DNA from: a bacterium BRH_c32
GTDB taxonomy: Bacteria; Bacteroidota; Ignavibacteria; Ignavibacteriales; Melioribacteraceae
Direction: 5' to 3'
NCBI GenBank assembly: GCA_001516025.1
Contig: LOEU01000024.1
Location: 1 to 64,000 of the forward strand
Length of the DNA stretch: 64,000 bases
Shown here one piece after another: positions 8,966 through 18,690 of the stretch. The notes under the pieces are model-generated. The model made no database searches. It was not told where the DNA came from and saw nothing but the letters and a program-made list of their open reading frames with translations. Made by a program: the position numbers and the translations under genes. Every line of letters starts with the position of its first letter. The stretch's first letter is position 1.

Positions 8966-10438
8966 TCATAATGTTAATAGAAGATATGATAGCAAAGTAA
9001 TAACTACAATGCAAATAAAATCCAAAAACACTCCCGGTTTTACCATATCGATAATTTTCAATCTTTCACTGCTAAAAATAATTGCATTTGGCGGAGTTGA
9101 GATCGGAAGCATAAATCCCATTGATGCTGCAATTGTAGCAGGAATCATAATTAATAATGGATCTGTATTTATCTGCACGGCAAGAGATGCTAATACTGGT
9201 AATGCTATCTGTGCTGTTGCTGTATTGGAAGTTACTTCCGAAAGAAATGTTATAACTAAACAAATAACTCCAATTATAACGATTAACGGAAAGCCATTCA
9301 ATGCAATAAATTGCTTACCAATAATTTCTGAAAGTCCGCTCTTTATAAATCCTTCGGCAATTGCAAATCCACCACCGAATAATAAAATAATATCCCATGG
9401 TACTTTTCTTATTACATCATTATCAATAATATATCCTCTTTTTGATTCATCGGATTTAGCGGGGAGTATAAAAAGTAGAAATGCCATCATTATCGCCACC
9501 GTTCCATCATCTAATAATTTATAATGTGGAAGCAATTTCGACCAACCCGGAATTTTAACAAATCCCAAATCTAATTCTACTCTAAATAACCAAAGTAGCG
9601 ATGTAAGGACAAAAACTGTCATTACAACTTTTTCTTCGTAGGTTGTTTTACCTAACGAATCCTTCTCTTTCCTTAAAATCACCGGGTCAAATTCTAATCC
9701 TTTTTTGACCGGATAGAATACCTTTGCAATTATATACCAAAAAATAATTAGTAAGACTACACTTATAGGAAATGCTATTTTAATCCATTCACCAAATAAA
9801 ATAGCAGGTTTATCAGGAAAACTTATTGAATATACTCTTAAGAAAACTAAATTCGGCGGTGTTCCAATTAATATAGCTATCCCTCCGATTGTACATCCGA
9901 ATGCAATCCCCAACATTAATGCTTTAGAAAACGGAAGCATATCCACCTTACCATATTCATCTTCAAGTTTATGCATAATTGCTAAACCGATTGGAAGCAC
10001 CATTAATGCAGTGGCTGTATTTGATATCCACATTGATATGAATGCTGTTGCAATCATAAATCCTAAGACAACTCCCGAAGGAGATGAACCAAACCATAGA
10101 ATTACTGTCAACGCCACCCTCTTATGAAGATTCCATTTCTCCATAGCTAACGCAATTATGAACCCGCCTATGAATAAAAATATTGTAGAATTTATATAAG
10201 ACTGCGCGATTATATTAGCCTCTAAGACTCCGAAAAGAGGAAAAACAATTAACGGAATTAATGATGTAGCGGATAAGGGGATTACTTCTGTCATCCACAG
10301 AACTGCCATACTTATAGTTACTGCCGCTACTATCTCGGCATTAAATTTCCCAGGTCCAAAATCGACCAAAAACAAAACTAAAAAAAATGAGACTATCGAA
10401 AAAGAAATGATTCCATACTGTACAGAACGCTTCTCCAT
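8966..10438 (-). CDS. SLC13/DASS family sodium-coupled anion transporter
   Basis: 490 residues, almost entirely membrane helices. The two SNT sodium/substrate motifs of the divalent anion:sodium symporter family are present: ISNTATALMVLPIG in the first half and TSNTATAQIALPVL in the second, with the downstream PISTPPNAI signature near the C-terminus. Substrates of the family are C4 dicarboxylates, citrate or sulfate; the sequence does not settle which. It precedes the DUF302 gene on the same strand by 54 bases and follows the dehydrogenase gene by 26, so it may be cotranscribed with bshB1 and the dehydrogenase. Confidence 0.92.
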   Translation of the reverse strand: MEKRSVQYGIISFSIVSFFLVLFLVDFGPGKFNAEIVAAVTISMAVLWMTEVIPLSATSLIPLIVFPLFGVLEANIIAQSYINSTIFLFIGGFIIALAMEKWNLHKRVALTVILWFGSSPSGVVLGFMIATAFISMWISNTATALMVLPIGLAIMHKLEDEYGKVDMLPFSKALMLGIAFGCTIGGIAILIGTPPNLVFLRVYSISFPDKPAILFGEWIKIAFPISVVLLIIFWYIIAKVFYPVKKGLEFDPVILRKEKDSLGKTTYEEKVVMTVFVLTSLLWLFRVELDLGFVKIPGWSKLLPHYKLLDDGTVAIMMAFLLFILPAKSDESKRGYIIDNDVIRKVPWDIILLFGGGFAIAEGFIKSGLSEIIGKQFIALNGFPLIVIIGVICLVITFLSEVTSNTATAQIALPVLASLAVQINTDPLLIMIPATIAASMGFMLPISTPPNAIIFSSERLKIIDMVKPGVFLDFICIVVITLLSYLLLTL

Positions 10439-10464
10439 ACTTTCTCCAATAAATTTTTAGAGAC

Positions 10465-11325
10465 TTATTTCTTCGGATTTATTATCTCATAAAGTGCCGA
10501 ATAATCTTTATCTCCAAGATTTTCTCCGACTGCATTTATTAGTATTTCCTTAACCGCTTCTAATATAGATGTATTTATTTTTGCTTCTTTGAATTGAGTC
10601 TCAATCAAATTTATATCTTTTAACATATGCTTAAGTGGAAAATTTGGATTGTCATAATTTCTTGAATCATAATTACTAATTTTTTTTTCATAAGTCGGAG
10701 CATATAACGCACTATGCTTAAGTATATTCATAAAGGGTACGGTATTAATATTATTTTTCAAAAGGTAAGAATAACTTGCCGAAAATATTGCTGCAAGTGA
10801 AGGGATAAATTGATTAAGTGCCAGTTTTATTGCCGCTGCACTTCCAATATTACCGACATAAGTGATATTATTACTAATGAATTCAAGTACAGGTTTGTAT
10901 TTATTAACCAATTCTTCTTTGCCGCCGCATAGTATCATTAATGAGCCGTCTTTAATTTGTGGAATACTACCAAGCACCGGGGCTTCAATATACTCTCCTC
11001 CAAATGATTCTATCCTCTCCTCTAATAACTCACTTTCACCCGGTGAGATTGTGCTCATTTGTATGATAGTCCTTCCGGAAAAAGTATTATGTCCATCTGA
11101 AAAAAGTAATGAGCATAAAGCCGGATAATCAGTAACCATCGTAAAAATTATATTACTTCCTTTTATTGCTTCTGCCGGTGTTTCGGCTGCTATTGCTCCT
11201 TTCTTAATTAGTTCTTTCGTTTTACTTTTTGTTCTATTATAAATATATAGCTGTTTAGATTTACCAATAAATTTCTCTGCTAATGGTTCTCCCATTAATC
11301 CTATTCCAAGAAAGGCAATTTTCAT
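10465..11325 (-). CDS. NAD(P)-dependent beta-hydroxyacid dehydrogenase family protein
   Basis: 286 residues. N-terminal Rossmann domain with GIGLMG nucleotide-binding loop (7-12) and NRT phosphate-type motif after the second strand, which is often seen with NADP preference; the C-terminal all-helical domain begins near 165 with the conserved catalytic lysine in GSAAAIKLALNQ. This is the 3-hydroxyisobutyrate dehydrogenase / glyoxylate-succinic semialdehyde reductase superfamily. The substrate cannot be told. It overlaps bshB1 by 4 bases and is therefore coupled to it. Confidence 0.88.
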   Translation of the reverse strand: MKIAFLGIGLMGEPLAEKFIGKSKQLYIYNRTKSKTKELIKKGAIAAETPAEAIKGSNIIFTMVTDYPALCSLLFSDGHNTFSGRTIIQMSTISPGESELLEERIESFGGEYIEAPVLGSIPQIKDGSLMILCGGKEELVNKYKPVLEFISNNITYVGNIGSAAAIKLALNQFIPSLAAIFSASYSYLLKNNINTVPFMNILKHSALYAPTYEKKISNYDSRNYDNPNFPLKHMLKDINLIETQFKEAKINTSILEAVKEILINAVGENLGDKDYSALYEIINPKK

Positions 11326-12053
11326 TTTGCTCCCTCCAATAAAATATTTAAATCATATTCCATTAATTCTTCCGAGTAAAATGCTTCTCCATATTCTTTA
11401 CCTATTTTGAAGCCAAAGTATTTTGCTCTCGCTTCCAAAAATTTAATAAATTCCGGACTGCTAATAAATGTCTCCGGTCCATTGCTCTCAACATCCGGAT
11501 TATGAAATTGTGTATTGAATGCATAAACTGCATCCATTTTTTTCTTAAACGAGTTACTTATATCTATTATAAAAGAAGGCTGAAATTCATAAGTCTGCAT
11601 AAAATAAAAAAGTTTCTTTGGTCGATATGCCGATTGTATAATGCCGTTCTCTTTCGTTTCATATTTGGTAACACCCGAGAAAAACATTGCTTCTTTTATT
11701 AACATACTTACACCGATATGATCAGGATGCCGATCATTATTATATGGAGCAAATATTATTTCAGGTTTGTATTTCCTTATAAGAGAAATGATGACTTTTC
11801 TAAATTCCAAATTCGGTTTTAAATTTCCGTCCGGAAATCCAAGATTTTCTCTATATGTCAGATTCAAAATCTTGGTAGATTCCTCAGCTTCTTTCTTACG
11901 TGTTTCTGCATTACCTCTCGAACCCAATTCGCCGGCAGATAAATCAATGAGCCCAACTTTCTTACCTTCGGAAGTCAAATTGGCTATTGTTCCGCCCATT
12001 CCCAGTTCTGCATCATCAGGATGCGCTGCAAATACCATCACATCTAATTTCAT
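11322..12053 (-). CDS. bshB1: Bacillithiol biosynthesis deacetylase BshB1
   Basis: 243 residues. PIG-L/LmbE fold with zinc and catalytic residues H11-P-D13-D14 near the N-terminus and RHPDH (H112 as third zinc ligand); AAGELGSRG and FPDG segments match the BshB1 subfamily closely. It removes the acetyl group from N-acetylglucosaminyl-malate, the second step to bacillithiol. bshA lies in the same window at 52973 on the other strand, which supports the pathway call; bshC is not in the window. ATG start; the upstream intergenic region is shared with a divergent gene. Confidence 0.93.
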   Translation of the reverse strand: MKLDVMVFAAHPDDAELGMGGTIANLTSEGKKVGLIDLSAGELGSRGNAETRKKEAEESTKILNLTYRENLGFPDGNLKPNLEFRKVIISLIRKYKPEIIFAPYNNDRHPDHIGVSMLIKEAMFFSGVTKYETKENGIIQSAYRPKKLFYFMQTYEFQPSFIIDISNSFKKKMDAVYAFNTQFHNPDVESNGPETFISSPEFIKFLEARAKYFGFKIGKEYGEAFYSEELMEYDLNILLEGAK

Positions 12054-12157
12054 TTTATCCTTTGATTTAATTCACGTACTTAAATTAAAAAAAAATCATT
12101 CTTTATGTTATCTAAAAGTATGATTATATTTAATCATTACATTCGGAAGTGCATTAA

Positions 12158-13309
12158 ATGAGAAATTCAAAAAATAACATTTGTATTTCTTTTATTCTGT
12201 TTTTAATCTCAATAGGAATATTTAATAGTTGTGAATTAAAGGAAGCTGCTCCAACCGGTCCGGTTTCTGATTCCATTAACGATATTAAGTTTATTTCCGG
12301 TAAAATCATTTCTGAGGAAACCGGTTTCGGTTTATCGGGAGTTTCGATTACTCTTAATAGCATTGTTGTTACTTCCGATTCGTTTGGCAATTTTGATTAT
12401 GGCAATAAATTTATGATAGGGAGATATTCAGTTTCTCTTACAAAATCAGGTTACATTCCAACTACAAGACAAATTAATATATTTGATGCATCTGAAGGTA
12501 AATCATTTTTGCTTTTTATGAGTATGACTAAAAAAAATTCAGGGGTAGCAATTAATTCAGCAGCTACAAATACTATTACAACAAATGAAGGTTTATCACT
12601 TACGATAAATCAAGGTTCTGTTTCGAGCAATGCTAATATATCAATTACTCCGTTCTTTGGTGCCGGTAATCCAGCGGTTTATTGGTCTGACAAACTTCAA
12701 CTCGGCGGGGCTTTAATAGAAGCTGATAATAATGTTTCTATATTGTCTCCTCTTACTTTACGAATTCCTAGAATTACTAATCGAGGTGATATTAACAAAA
12801 TAAAAGCAGGCATCTGGGACCCGGTAACTTATTCTATTACCAAAGAACTTCCTATAAGGTGGGAAACTTCTTCATCTCAATTTCTTGTTGACGTTCCACA
12901 ATTTGGATATATTCGCGCATGGTATGAAAATCCGGTTAGAATATTAGAAAATTCTTACCAAGATTCACTAGTTGTTACTACTTCCATTGCAGATTGCACT
13001 AATCTAATCGGAATAACTAAAAAGACATTTACTATTTCTGAAAGTAATTCAGAAAATAAATTATTACTTGAAAATCATACAGGTTTTCATACCGGGATCT
13101 CATTTTCAAGAAATCTAGTCGTAAAAAGAAATGAAAGCGAACAAAAGAAACAATTAACTTATCAAGAATCAGGTTTTGACTATAAAGTAGAATATTTAAA
13201 TAGTGAAAACAATTCATGGGAACTTATTGGCGTTCATAAAGTACCTCATAATATCAAAGTAATTAGCCGACTGGTCGGCGTCTGCCATAATCAAGGCAGT
13301 GGCAATTAA
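12158..13309 (+). CDS. Lipoprotein with carboxypeptidase-regulatory-like domain
   Basis: 383 residues. Lipoprotein signal with hydrophobic segment 8-22 and a probable lipidated C25 (FNSC). Residues about 45-115 look like a CarboxypepD_reg-like beta-sandwich (SGKIISEETGFGLSGVSITLNS...GYIPTTRQI), common in Bacteroidota surface proteins. The rest (about 130-380) has no family I recognise but is beta-rich. Probably an outer-membrane-anchored structural or binding protein. Transcribed toward gatB, which begins 25 bases after its stop. Confidence 0.7.
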   Translation: MRNSKNNICISFILFLISIGIFNSCELKEAAPTGPVSDSINDIKFISGKIISEETGFGLSGVSITLNSIVVTSDSFGNFDYGNKFMIGRYSVSLTKSGYIPTTRQINIFDASEGKSFLLFMSMTKKNSGVAINSAATNTITTNEGLSLTINQGSVSSNANISITPFFGAGNPAVYWSDKLQLGGALIEADNNVSILSPLTLRIPRITNRGDINKIKAGIWDPVTYSITKELPIRWETSSSQFLVDVPQFGYIRAWYENPVRILENSYQDSLVVTTSIADCTNLIGITKKTFTISESNSENKLLLENHTGFHTGISFSRNLVVKRNESEQKKQLTYQESGFDYKVEYLNSENNSWELIGVHKVPHNIKVISRLVGVCHNQGSGN

Positions 13310-13334
13310 TTTTAATCATTAATCCCTTATTAAT

Positions 13335-14771
13335 ATGACAAAATTTGAAACTGTGATTGGATTAGAAATCCACGCACAATTATTGACTAAAACAAAATTA
13401 TTCTGTAGTTGTTCTACAAAATTTGGTAACCCACCTAATTCCAATATATGCCCTATCTGTCTTGGACATCCCGGCGTATTACCTGTACTTAATAAAAATG
13501 TTGTTGAGTTTGCTATCATGATGGGACTCGCCGTTAATTGTTCAATACGAGAATTTTCTACTTTTGCTCGCAAGAACTATTTTTATCCCGACCTTCCAAA
13601 AGGATATCAAATTTCGCAATACGATGAACCAATTTGTGAAAATGGTTATGTCTTTATCAATTCCGAATCGGGTGAAAAAAAAATAAGAATCTTAAGAATT
13701 CATATGGAAGAAGATGCGGGCAAATCTATTCACGATCAAGGTTATGGCACTTTGGTTGACGTTAATCGATGCGGTGTTCCATTAATTGAAATAGTAACAG
13801 AGCCGGACTTAAATTCTCCCAGTGAAGCATTCCAATATCTTAATAAGATTAAGCAAATACTTACATATCTTGGAATATGTGATGGTAATATGGAAGAGGG
13901 CTCTCTAAGGTGCGATGCTAATATCTCAATAAGAGCAATGGGCGAAACTGCTCTCGGAACTAAAACTGAAATTAAAAATATGAACTCCTTCCGAAACGTG
14001 GAACGAGCTTTAACCTATGAAATAGAAAGGCAAATCGATTTAGTTGAAAATGGCGGGAAAGTGATTCAGCAGACTTTATTGTGGAATGCCGATAAGAACG
14101 AAGCATATCCAATGCGTAGCAAAGAAGAAGCACATGACTATCGTTATTTCCCCGATCCCGATTTAGTGAAACTCCATGTGAATGAAAAATGGAAAAATGA
14201 AATAAAGAATAATTTACCCGAACTTCCTGAAGCAAAATTCAATCGCTTCCTGAGTGATTTTAATCTTCCCCAATATGATGCTGAAGTTCTTACTTCTTCA
14301 AGAGAACTAGCTAATTATTTTGAAGAAGTTACCTTAGATACGAAGGATTATAAATCAGCTAGCAATTGGACAATGGGAGAAATTTTAAAACTTTCAAATG
14401 AACTGAATCTTTCACCTTTAGAATTAAAACTGACTCCTAAAAAAACAGCTCGACTTATTGAACTCATTAATCAGAATATTATCAGCAATAAAACCGCACG
14501 TGATATTGTCCCCGATTTAATTAATTCAGTTAAATCTCCCGATGAAATAATCAAAGCAAAGAATTTAATTCAAATTAGCGATGATTCATTTATAATCGAA
14601 ATCGTTAATAAAGTCATTGACGAGAATCCTACGGAGGTGAAAGAATATAATAACGGTAAAGAGAAATTAATAGGTTTCTTTGTAGGTAAGATTATGCAAC
14701 TTTCTAAAGGGAAAGCGAATCCTCAAATTGTTAATAAAATCCTAAAAGAATCCTTATTGGCAAAGAAATAA
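13335..14771 (+). CDS. gatB: Asp-tRNA(Asn)/Glu-tRNA(Gln) amidotransferase subunit B
   Basis: 478 residues, full length. The GatB N-terminal catalytic/tRNA-binding domain is clear (ETVIGLEIHAQLLTKTKLFCSC, CPICLGHPGVLPVLN, YFYPDLPKGYQISQYD, EEDAGKS), followed by the helical linker and the C-terminal YqeY-like tail (about 325-478). It transamidates mischarged Glu-tRNA(Gln) and/or Asp-tRNA(Asn) as part of GatCAB; the cysteines in CSC...CPIC are the usual zinc site. gatA and gatC are not in this window, so the subunits are encoded apart. Confidence 0.96.
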   Translation: MTKFETVIGLEIHAQLLTKTKLFCSCSTKFGNPPNSNICPICLGHPGVLPVLNKNVVEFAIMMGLAVNCSIREFSTFARKNYFYPDLPKGYQISQYDEPICENGYVFINSESGEKKIRILRIHMEEDAGKSIHDQGYGTLVDVNRCGVPLIEIVTEPDLNSPSEAFQYLNKIKQILTYLGICDGNMEEGSLRCDANISIRAMGETALGTKTEIKNMNSFRNVERALTYEIERQIDLVENGGKVIQQTLLWNADKNEAYPMRSKEEAHDYRYFPDPDLVKLHVNEKWKNEIKNNLPELPEAKFNRFLSDFNLPQYDAEVLTSSRELANYFEEVTLDTKDYKSASNWTMGEILKLSNELNLSPLELKLTPKKTARLIELINQNIISNKTARDIVPDLINSVKSPDEIIKAKNLIQISDDSFIIEIVNKVIDENPTEVKEYNNGKEKLIGFFVGKIMQLSKGKANPQIVNKILKESLLAKK

Positions 14772-14772
14772 A

Positions 14773-15633
14773 ATGAAAAAAGAAAATTTATTAATCGGTG
14801 CACATGCCTTTGTAAAAGGAGGTTGTGCATCTGCTGTCTATACTTCCGATAAGCTCGGTTTTACTGCAATGCAGCTATTCACAAAGAATAATAATCGGTG
14901 GGCAGCGCCCGCATTAAAGGACTCCGAAATTGAAGAATTTAGAAATGCACTTTCTAATTCTAATATAAAATTTGTAGTCTCTCATGATTCTTATTTGATT
15001 AATCTTTGTGCGGTTAATCCTGAAATTTTAGAGAAATCTCGCTTAGCATTTATTGATGAATTGACAAGATGCGAACTTCTCGGAATTCCTTATCTAAATT
15101 TTCATCCTGGTTCACACGGTTCACAAGGAGAAGATGAAGGTATCCGCCTCATCATTGAATCCCTTAATCTTGCTCATGAAGCAACCAAAGACTATATAAC
15201 CGGAAGCATGCTAGAGCTTACTGCCGGACAAGGCACTGCAATAGGATATTCTTTTGAACATTTGAAAAGAATTATTGATGGTGTTGATGATAAATCACGA
15301 ATGAGTGTCTGTATTGATACTGCTCATGCTTTCGCTGCCGGATATAATATAAAAGACCTTGCCGCTTATGAAAAAGTAATTTCTGATTTTGATAATATTA
15401 TCGGTTTGGAGCGTCTTAAATGCTTTCATATGAACGACAGTAAAAAAGAACTTGGTACGAGAGTAGATCGGCATGATCATATCGGGAAAGGTTTTATTGG
15501 GCTTGAAGGTTTTTCTAACATTATGAATGATAAAAGATTGGAATCGATTCCTAAAATTCTTGAAACTCCCAAAGAACCAGATCAAAAAGAAGACTTAATG
15601 AATATTAAAGTATTATTATCACTTATAAAATAG
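14773..15633 (+). CDS. nfo: Deoxyribonuclease IV (endonuclease IV)
   Basis: 286 residues. TIM-barrel AP endonuclease with the trinuclear zinc-site segments visible in order: GAHAFVKGG, FHPGSHG, LELTAGQGTAIG, CIDTAHAFAAGY, CFHMNDSKKELGTRVDRHDHIGKG and the final LETPKEPD. Cleaves the phosphodiester backbone 5' of abasic sites in base excision repair. Starts one base after gatB ends, so it is cotranscribed. Meets the DUF1460 gene tail-to-tail with 25 bases between and no obvious terminator. Confidence 0.96.
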   Translation: MKKENLLIGAHAFVKGGCASAVYTSDKLGFTAMQLFTKNNNRWAAPALKDSEIEEFRNALSNSNIKFVVSHDSYLINLCAVNPEILEKSRLAFIDELTRCELLGIPYLNFHPGSHGSQGEDEGIRLIIESLNLAHEATKDYITGSMLELTAGQGTAIGYSFEHLKRIIDGVDDKSRMSVCIDTAHAFAAGYNIKDLAAYEKVISDFDNIIGLERLKCFHMNDSKKELGTRVDRHDHIGKGFIGLEGFSNIMNDKRLESIPKILETPKEPDQKEDLMNIKVLLSLIK

Positions 15634-15658
15634 GGTCTGAAGTGAGTCTGTAAAAGTA

Positions 15659-16507
15659 TTATAGAGGTCGTACTACAATTATTCCTGTTTGTTTTTTATT
15701 CCCTTCCAAATAATCTGCAAGTGGTTTTTCTGTTATTTGTATTTTATATCCTACATTCGGCGAATGAAGAAGATGTATCCTTCCGTCATCATTACGAACA
15801 GCTATCCCAACATGAGAAACATCTAACCCTTTTATAGTCGTTGTGATAGAGATTAAATCCCCATCATTAATATTGCACTCTAACTCTGCTAAATTTCCCT
15901 CAGGGATATAATAATATTCCCTTCCATTTATTTCGTTCTCAATCTTTTTTATTCTTTTTACTAATGCGGGAGTTTCCCTCAATTGCTTATATGATTTCGG
16001 GTTAGATGACATAAAATTAATTTCTTTTTTATATCGTATACCGCCAATCTCCTTGGTAATATCTTTTACAATTCCTCTTTTCTGCAAATCGTAAATCCAA
16101 TCAGTAAAATAATGGAGACGTGAAATGTAATCCGTTCTTTTTCCATCTCGATATCTAATATTTACTAGTTCTTTTTTATATGCGTCAAATCCAAAACTAT
16201 TTGATTTTATAGTTCTCCCAAAAACTAATGCGCTTTCTAAAAACGTATAGCAATCTAATCCTGTAAGACTTATTATTAATGGTTCAGCTTCTTCTGCCGG
16301 TTTATCTAAAGTGGAAGCCTCATAATCTGTTCCAATAAATGATTTCCCAATTACAGCTATTACATCACCAATTGGTTTTTGCGCAATCTCAGAATCGATA
16401 GCAAGTGTGTATTTAGAAGTGCATACTTCAATATCTTTTTCTGAATAAATCTCTTGTGCTCGGAGAGTAATTGAAAAAAGAAATAATATAAAAATAAAAC
16501 ATCTCAA
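15659..16507 (-). CDS. DUF1460 (NlpC/P60-like) secreted protein
   Basis: 282 residues. Signal peptide (1-17, ending LRAQ), then a DUF1460 domain, a permuted NlpC/P60-type cysteine hydrolase fold: catalytic C86 in TGLDCYTFLESAL and H232 in DVSHVGIAV, followed by RIHLLHSP. Family members characterised are cell-wall amidases or peptidases. Its start is a TTG at 16507 overlapping the dnaB stop by 4 bases; the only nearby ATG is out of frame. Unexpected company for a replicative helicase, but the overlap makes cotranslation likely. Confidence 0.85.
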   Translation of the reverse strand: MRCFIFILFLFSITLRAQEIYSEKDIEVCTSKYTLAIDSEIAQKPIGDVIAVIGKSFIGTDYEASTLDKPAEEAEPLIISLTGLDCYTFLESALVFGRTIKSNSFGFDAYKKELVNIRYRDGKRTDYISRLHYFTDWIYDLQKRGIVKDITKEIGGIRYKKEINFMSSNPKSYKQLRETPALVKRIKKIENEINGREYYYIPEGNLAELECNINDGDLISITTTIKGLDVSHVGIAVRNDDGRIHLLHSPNVGYKIQITEKPLADYLEGNKKQTGIIVVRPL

Positions 16508-17937
16508 AATGGTTTCTCTTCTTCTTGGTTCATTGAATTTTCCGGAATTTGTCCGTAAATCATTTCGAGATTTTCGAATCTCGTATATTCTTTCATAAAC
16601 TTTAATCTAACATCACCAGTAGGGCCATTTCTTTGTTTACCTACAATTACCTCTGCCATTCCTTCAGTCGGTGCTCCATCAGGGAATTGTGTTATCTGAT
16701 AATATTCAGGTCGATACAAAAACATTACAACGTCTGCATCCTGCTCAATTGCACCCGATTCACGCAAATCTTGAAGCATCGGTTTTTTATCGCCCCTTCC
16801 TTCCACACCTCTATTCAACTGTGAAAGTGCAATTACCGGGATCTTTAATTCCTTTGCTAATGCCTTTAATGATCTCGATATCATTGCTATTTCTCTTTCA
16901 CGGCTATCCATAAATGCCGATGGAGAAATCAACTGTAAATAATCAATGATCAATAATTCTATTTTATGTTCGTTTTTTAGTCTTCTTGCTTTTGCACGTA
17001 ATTCAAGTATCGATATGCCTGCCGTATCATCAATGTATATAGGTGCTTTTGTTAATTTGTGTACTGTTCTACTTATCTTTGCGCCTTCTTCAGCTTTAAA
17101 TTTTCCGGTTCGGATTGAGTGAGCATTAATACGTGCTTCTGAGGAAATCAATCGTGTTGCTAATTGTATTGTGGTCATTTCGAGACTGAATACACCGACA
17201 GGTGTATTATGGTCTATGGCTGCATTGCGCGCTAATGACATAGCAAATGCTGTCTTTCCCATCGATGGACGTGCCGCAATAATAATCAAATCTGATTTCT
17301 GCAATCCGCCTAGCATATTGTCAAGTTCTATAAATCCTGATGATACAGCTACTGCCGAATGCTTTTTGGAATGGATCGCTTCAATTAGTTCCAATGCTTC
17401 TTTAACTGCTCTTTCCATCGATTTAAAAGATTCTTTTACTCCCTGCTCCGATATCTCAAAAATTTTCGATTCGGCAGCATCTAATAAATCAAATACATCT
17501 TCGCTTCCATTATATGCGCTTTCAGCAATACTATTTGAGGCTGAAATTAATTTCCTTAATATCCATTTTTCTAGAACTACACGTGCATGATATTCCACAT
17601 TTGCGGCAGACGATACATCATTTGAAAGACGAGTTACATAACTTGCGCCGCCTGCTGTTTGGTCTTCGCCTCTCTTTTTTAATTCTTCAAATACTGTAAG
17701 AGTCTCTACCGGTTCACTTGATTCATATAATGAAAGCATTGCTTTGAAAATTGTTCGGTTCTTCGGATCATAAAATGCTTCGTCGCGGAGTACCTCTATT
17801 ACCTTAGAGACTGCTTCATTATCAATTAGCATCGCACCTAAAACTGCTCGTTCCACTTCCACTGCATTTGGGCTCGTTTTTGCCGAGCTTATTATTGCAT
17901 TCGGATTATCTATTTCGGATTGTTTTCGCTTTGCCAT
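16504..17937 (-). CDS. dnaB: Replicative DNA helicase DnaB
   Basis: 477 residues, no intein. N-terminal helical domain (about 22-125, PNAVEVERAVLGAMLIDNEAV), linker helix, then RecA-like ATPase with Walker A ARPSMGKT, Walker B LLIIDYLQLI and the DnaB motif SREREIAMISRSLKALAKELKIPVIALSQL in pieces. Hexameric helicase that unwinds the fork. Member of the yicC-gmk-rpoZ-udg-dnaB-DUF1460 operon with 4 bases to udg. Confidence 0.97.
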   Translation of the reverse strand: MAKRKQSEIDNPNAIISSAKTSPNAVEVERAVLGAMLIDNEAVSKVIEVLRDEAFYDPKNRTIFKAMLSLYESSEPVETLTVFEELKKRGEDQTAGGASYVTRLSNDVSSAANVEYHARVVLEKWILRKLISASNSIAESAYNGSEDVFDLLDAAESKIFEISEQGVKESFKSMERAVKEALELIEAIHSKKHSAVAVSSGFIELDNMLGGLQKSDLIIIAARPSMGKTAFAMSLARNAAIDHNTPVGVFSLEMTTIQLATRLISSEARINAHSIRTGKFKAEEGAKISRTVHKLTKAPIYIDDTAGISILELRAKARRLKNEHKIELLIIDYLQLISPSAFMDSREREIAMISRSLKALAKELKIPVIALSQLNRGVEGRGDKKPMLQDLRESGAIEQDADVVMFLYRPEYYQITQFPDGAPTEGMAEVIVGKQRNGPTGDVRLKFMKEYTRFENLEMIYGQIPENSMNQEEEKPF

Positions 17938-17941
17938 TATA

Positions 17942-18679
17942 TTATTTAGTTAATTCATCATAATATTTTCTGAATATTTTTACATCTTCCCAGCATCCTC
18001 TTTTCCAATTTGGATTTCTCAATAATGCGGCTGGATGATAAGTAACTATAACTTTTATCCCTTTATATTCATGTTCATCTTTACGCCATTCGCCCAGGGT
18101 CATCTTTTTATTTAACAAACCATTCGCCGCTACTCTGCCAAGGCATAGAATAATTTTAGGTTTTATCAATTCAATCTGTTTATCTAGATATGGGAAACAG
18201 GTATCTGTTTCTTCAGGTAAGGGATCTCTATTATTTGGAGGACGACATTTAAGAATATTTGCTATGAATACATCTTCTCTTTTGAACTGAATTGCAGTTA
18301 AGATATCAGTGAGAAGTTTGCCTGCTCGCCCTACAAATGGCTCTCCCTGCTTATCCTCATCTGCCCCGGGTGCTTCTCCTATAAGCATTGCATCTGCATT
18401 TGGATTACCGGTTCCGAATACAAACTTAGTTCTAGTCTCACCCAAAGGACATTCTTTACAATTATGAATTTTATCATAAAGCTCTTCAACTGAACCTGAT
18501 TCTTTATAAGATTCGTCTATTGTACTTGAAGATAATTTATTTTTCATATTTGTTCCCAAATCGGTGCTTGATTTCTTCGGCTCAATTCTTAAATCAAATT
18601 TATCAAATAAAAGATCACCGAATATCTCTTTTTGATCTTTTATTGCTTCAATAATAAGTTTCTCTAAAGATTCAGACAT
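17942..18679 (-). CDS. Family 4 (iron-sulfur) uracil-DNA glycosylase
   Basis: 245 residues. A variable helical N-terminal extension of about 70 residues precedes the UDG domain. Motifs: [20 protein letters not shown] with two [4Fe-4S] cysteines, [20 protein letters not shown] (catalytic loop, motif 1), [12 protein letters not shown] and TCFPYL with the third and fourth cluster cysteines, and [11 protein letters not shown] (motif 2). Removes uracil from deaminated DNA. The cluster requirement is of note given the suf operon in the same window. Sits between rpoZ and dnaB. Confidence 0.93.
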   Translation of the reverse strand: MSESLEKLIIEAIKDQKEIFGDLLFDKFDLRIEPKKSSTDLGTNMKNKLSSSTIDESYKESGSVEELYDKIHNCKECPLGETRTKFVFGTGNPNADAMLIGEAPGADEDKQGEPFVGRAGKLLTDILTAIQFKREDVFIANILKCRPPNNRDPLPEETDTCFPYLDKQIELIKPKIILCLGRVAANGLLNKKMTLGEWRKDEHEYKGIKVIVTYHPAALLRNPNWKRGCWEDVKIFRKYYDELTK

Positions 18680-18690
18680 TTTATCAGTAA

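Noticed and set aside
16504-17937. Intein in dnaB
   Set aside because: The protein has the normal length and an uninterrupted P-loop region.
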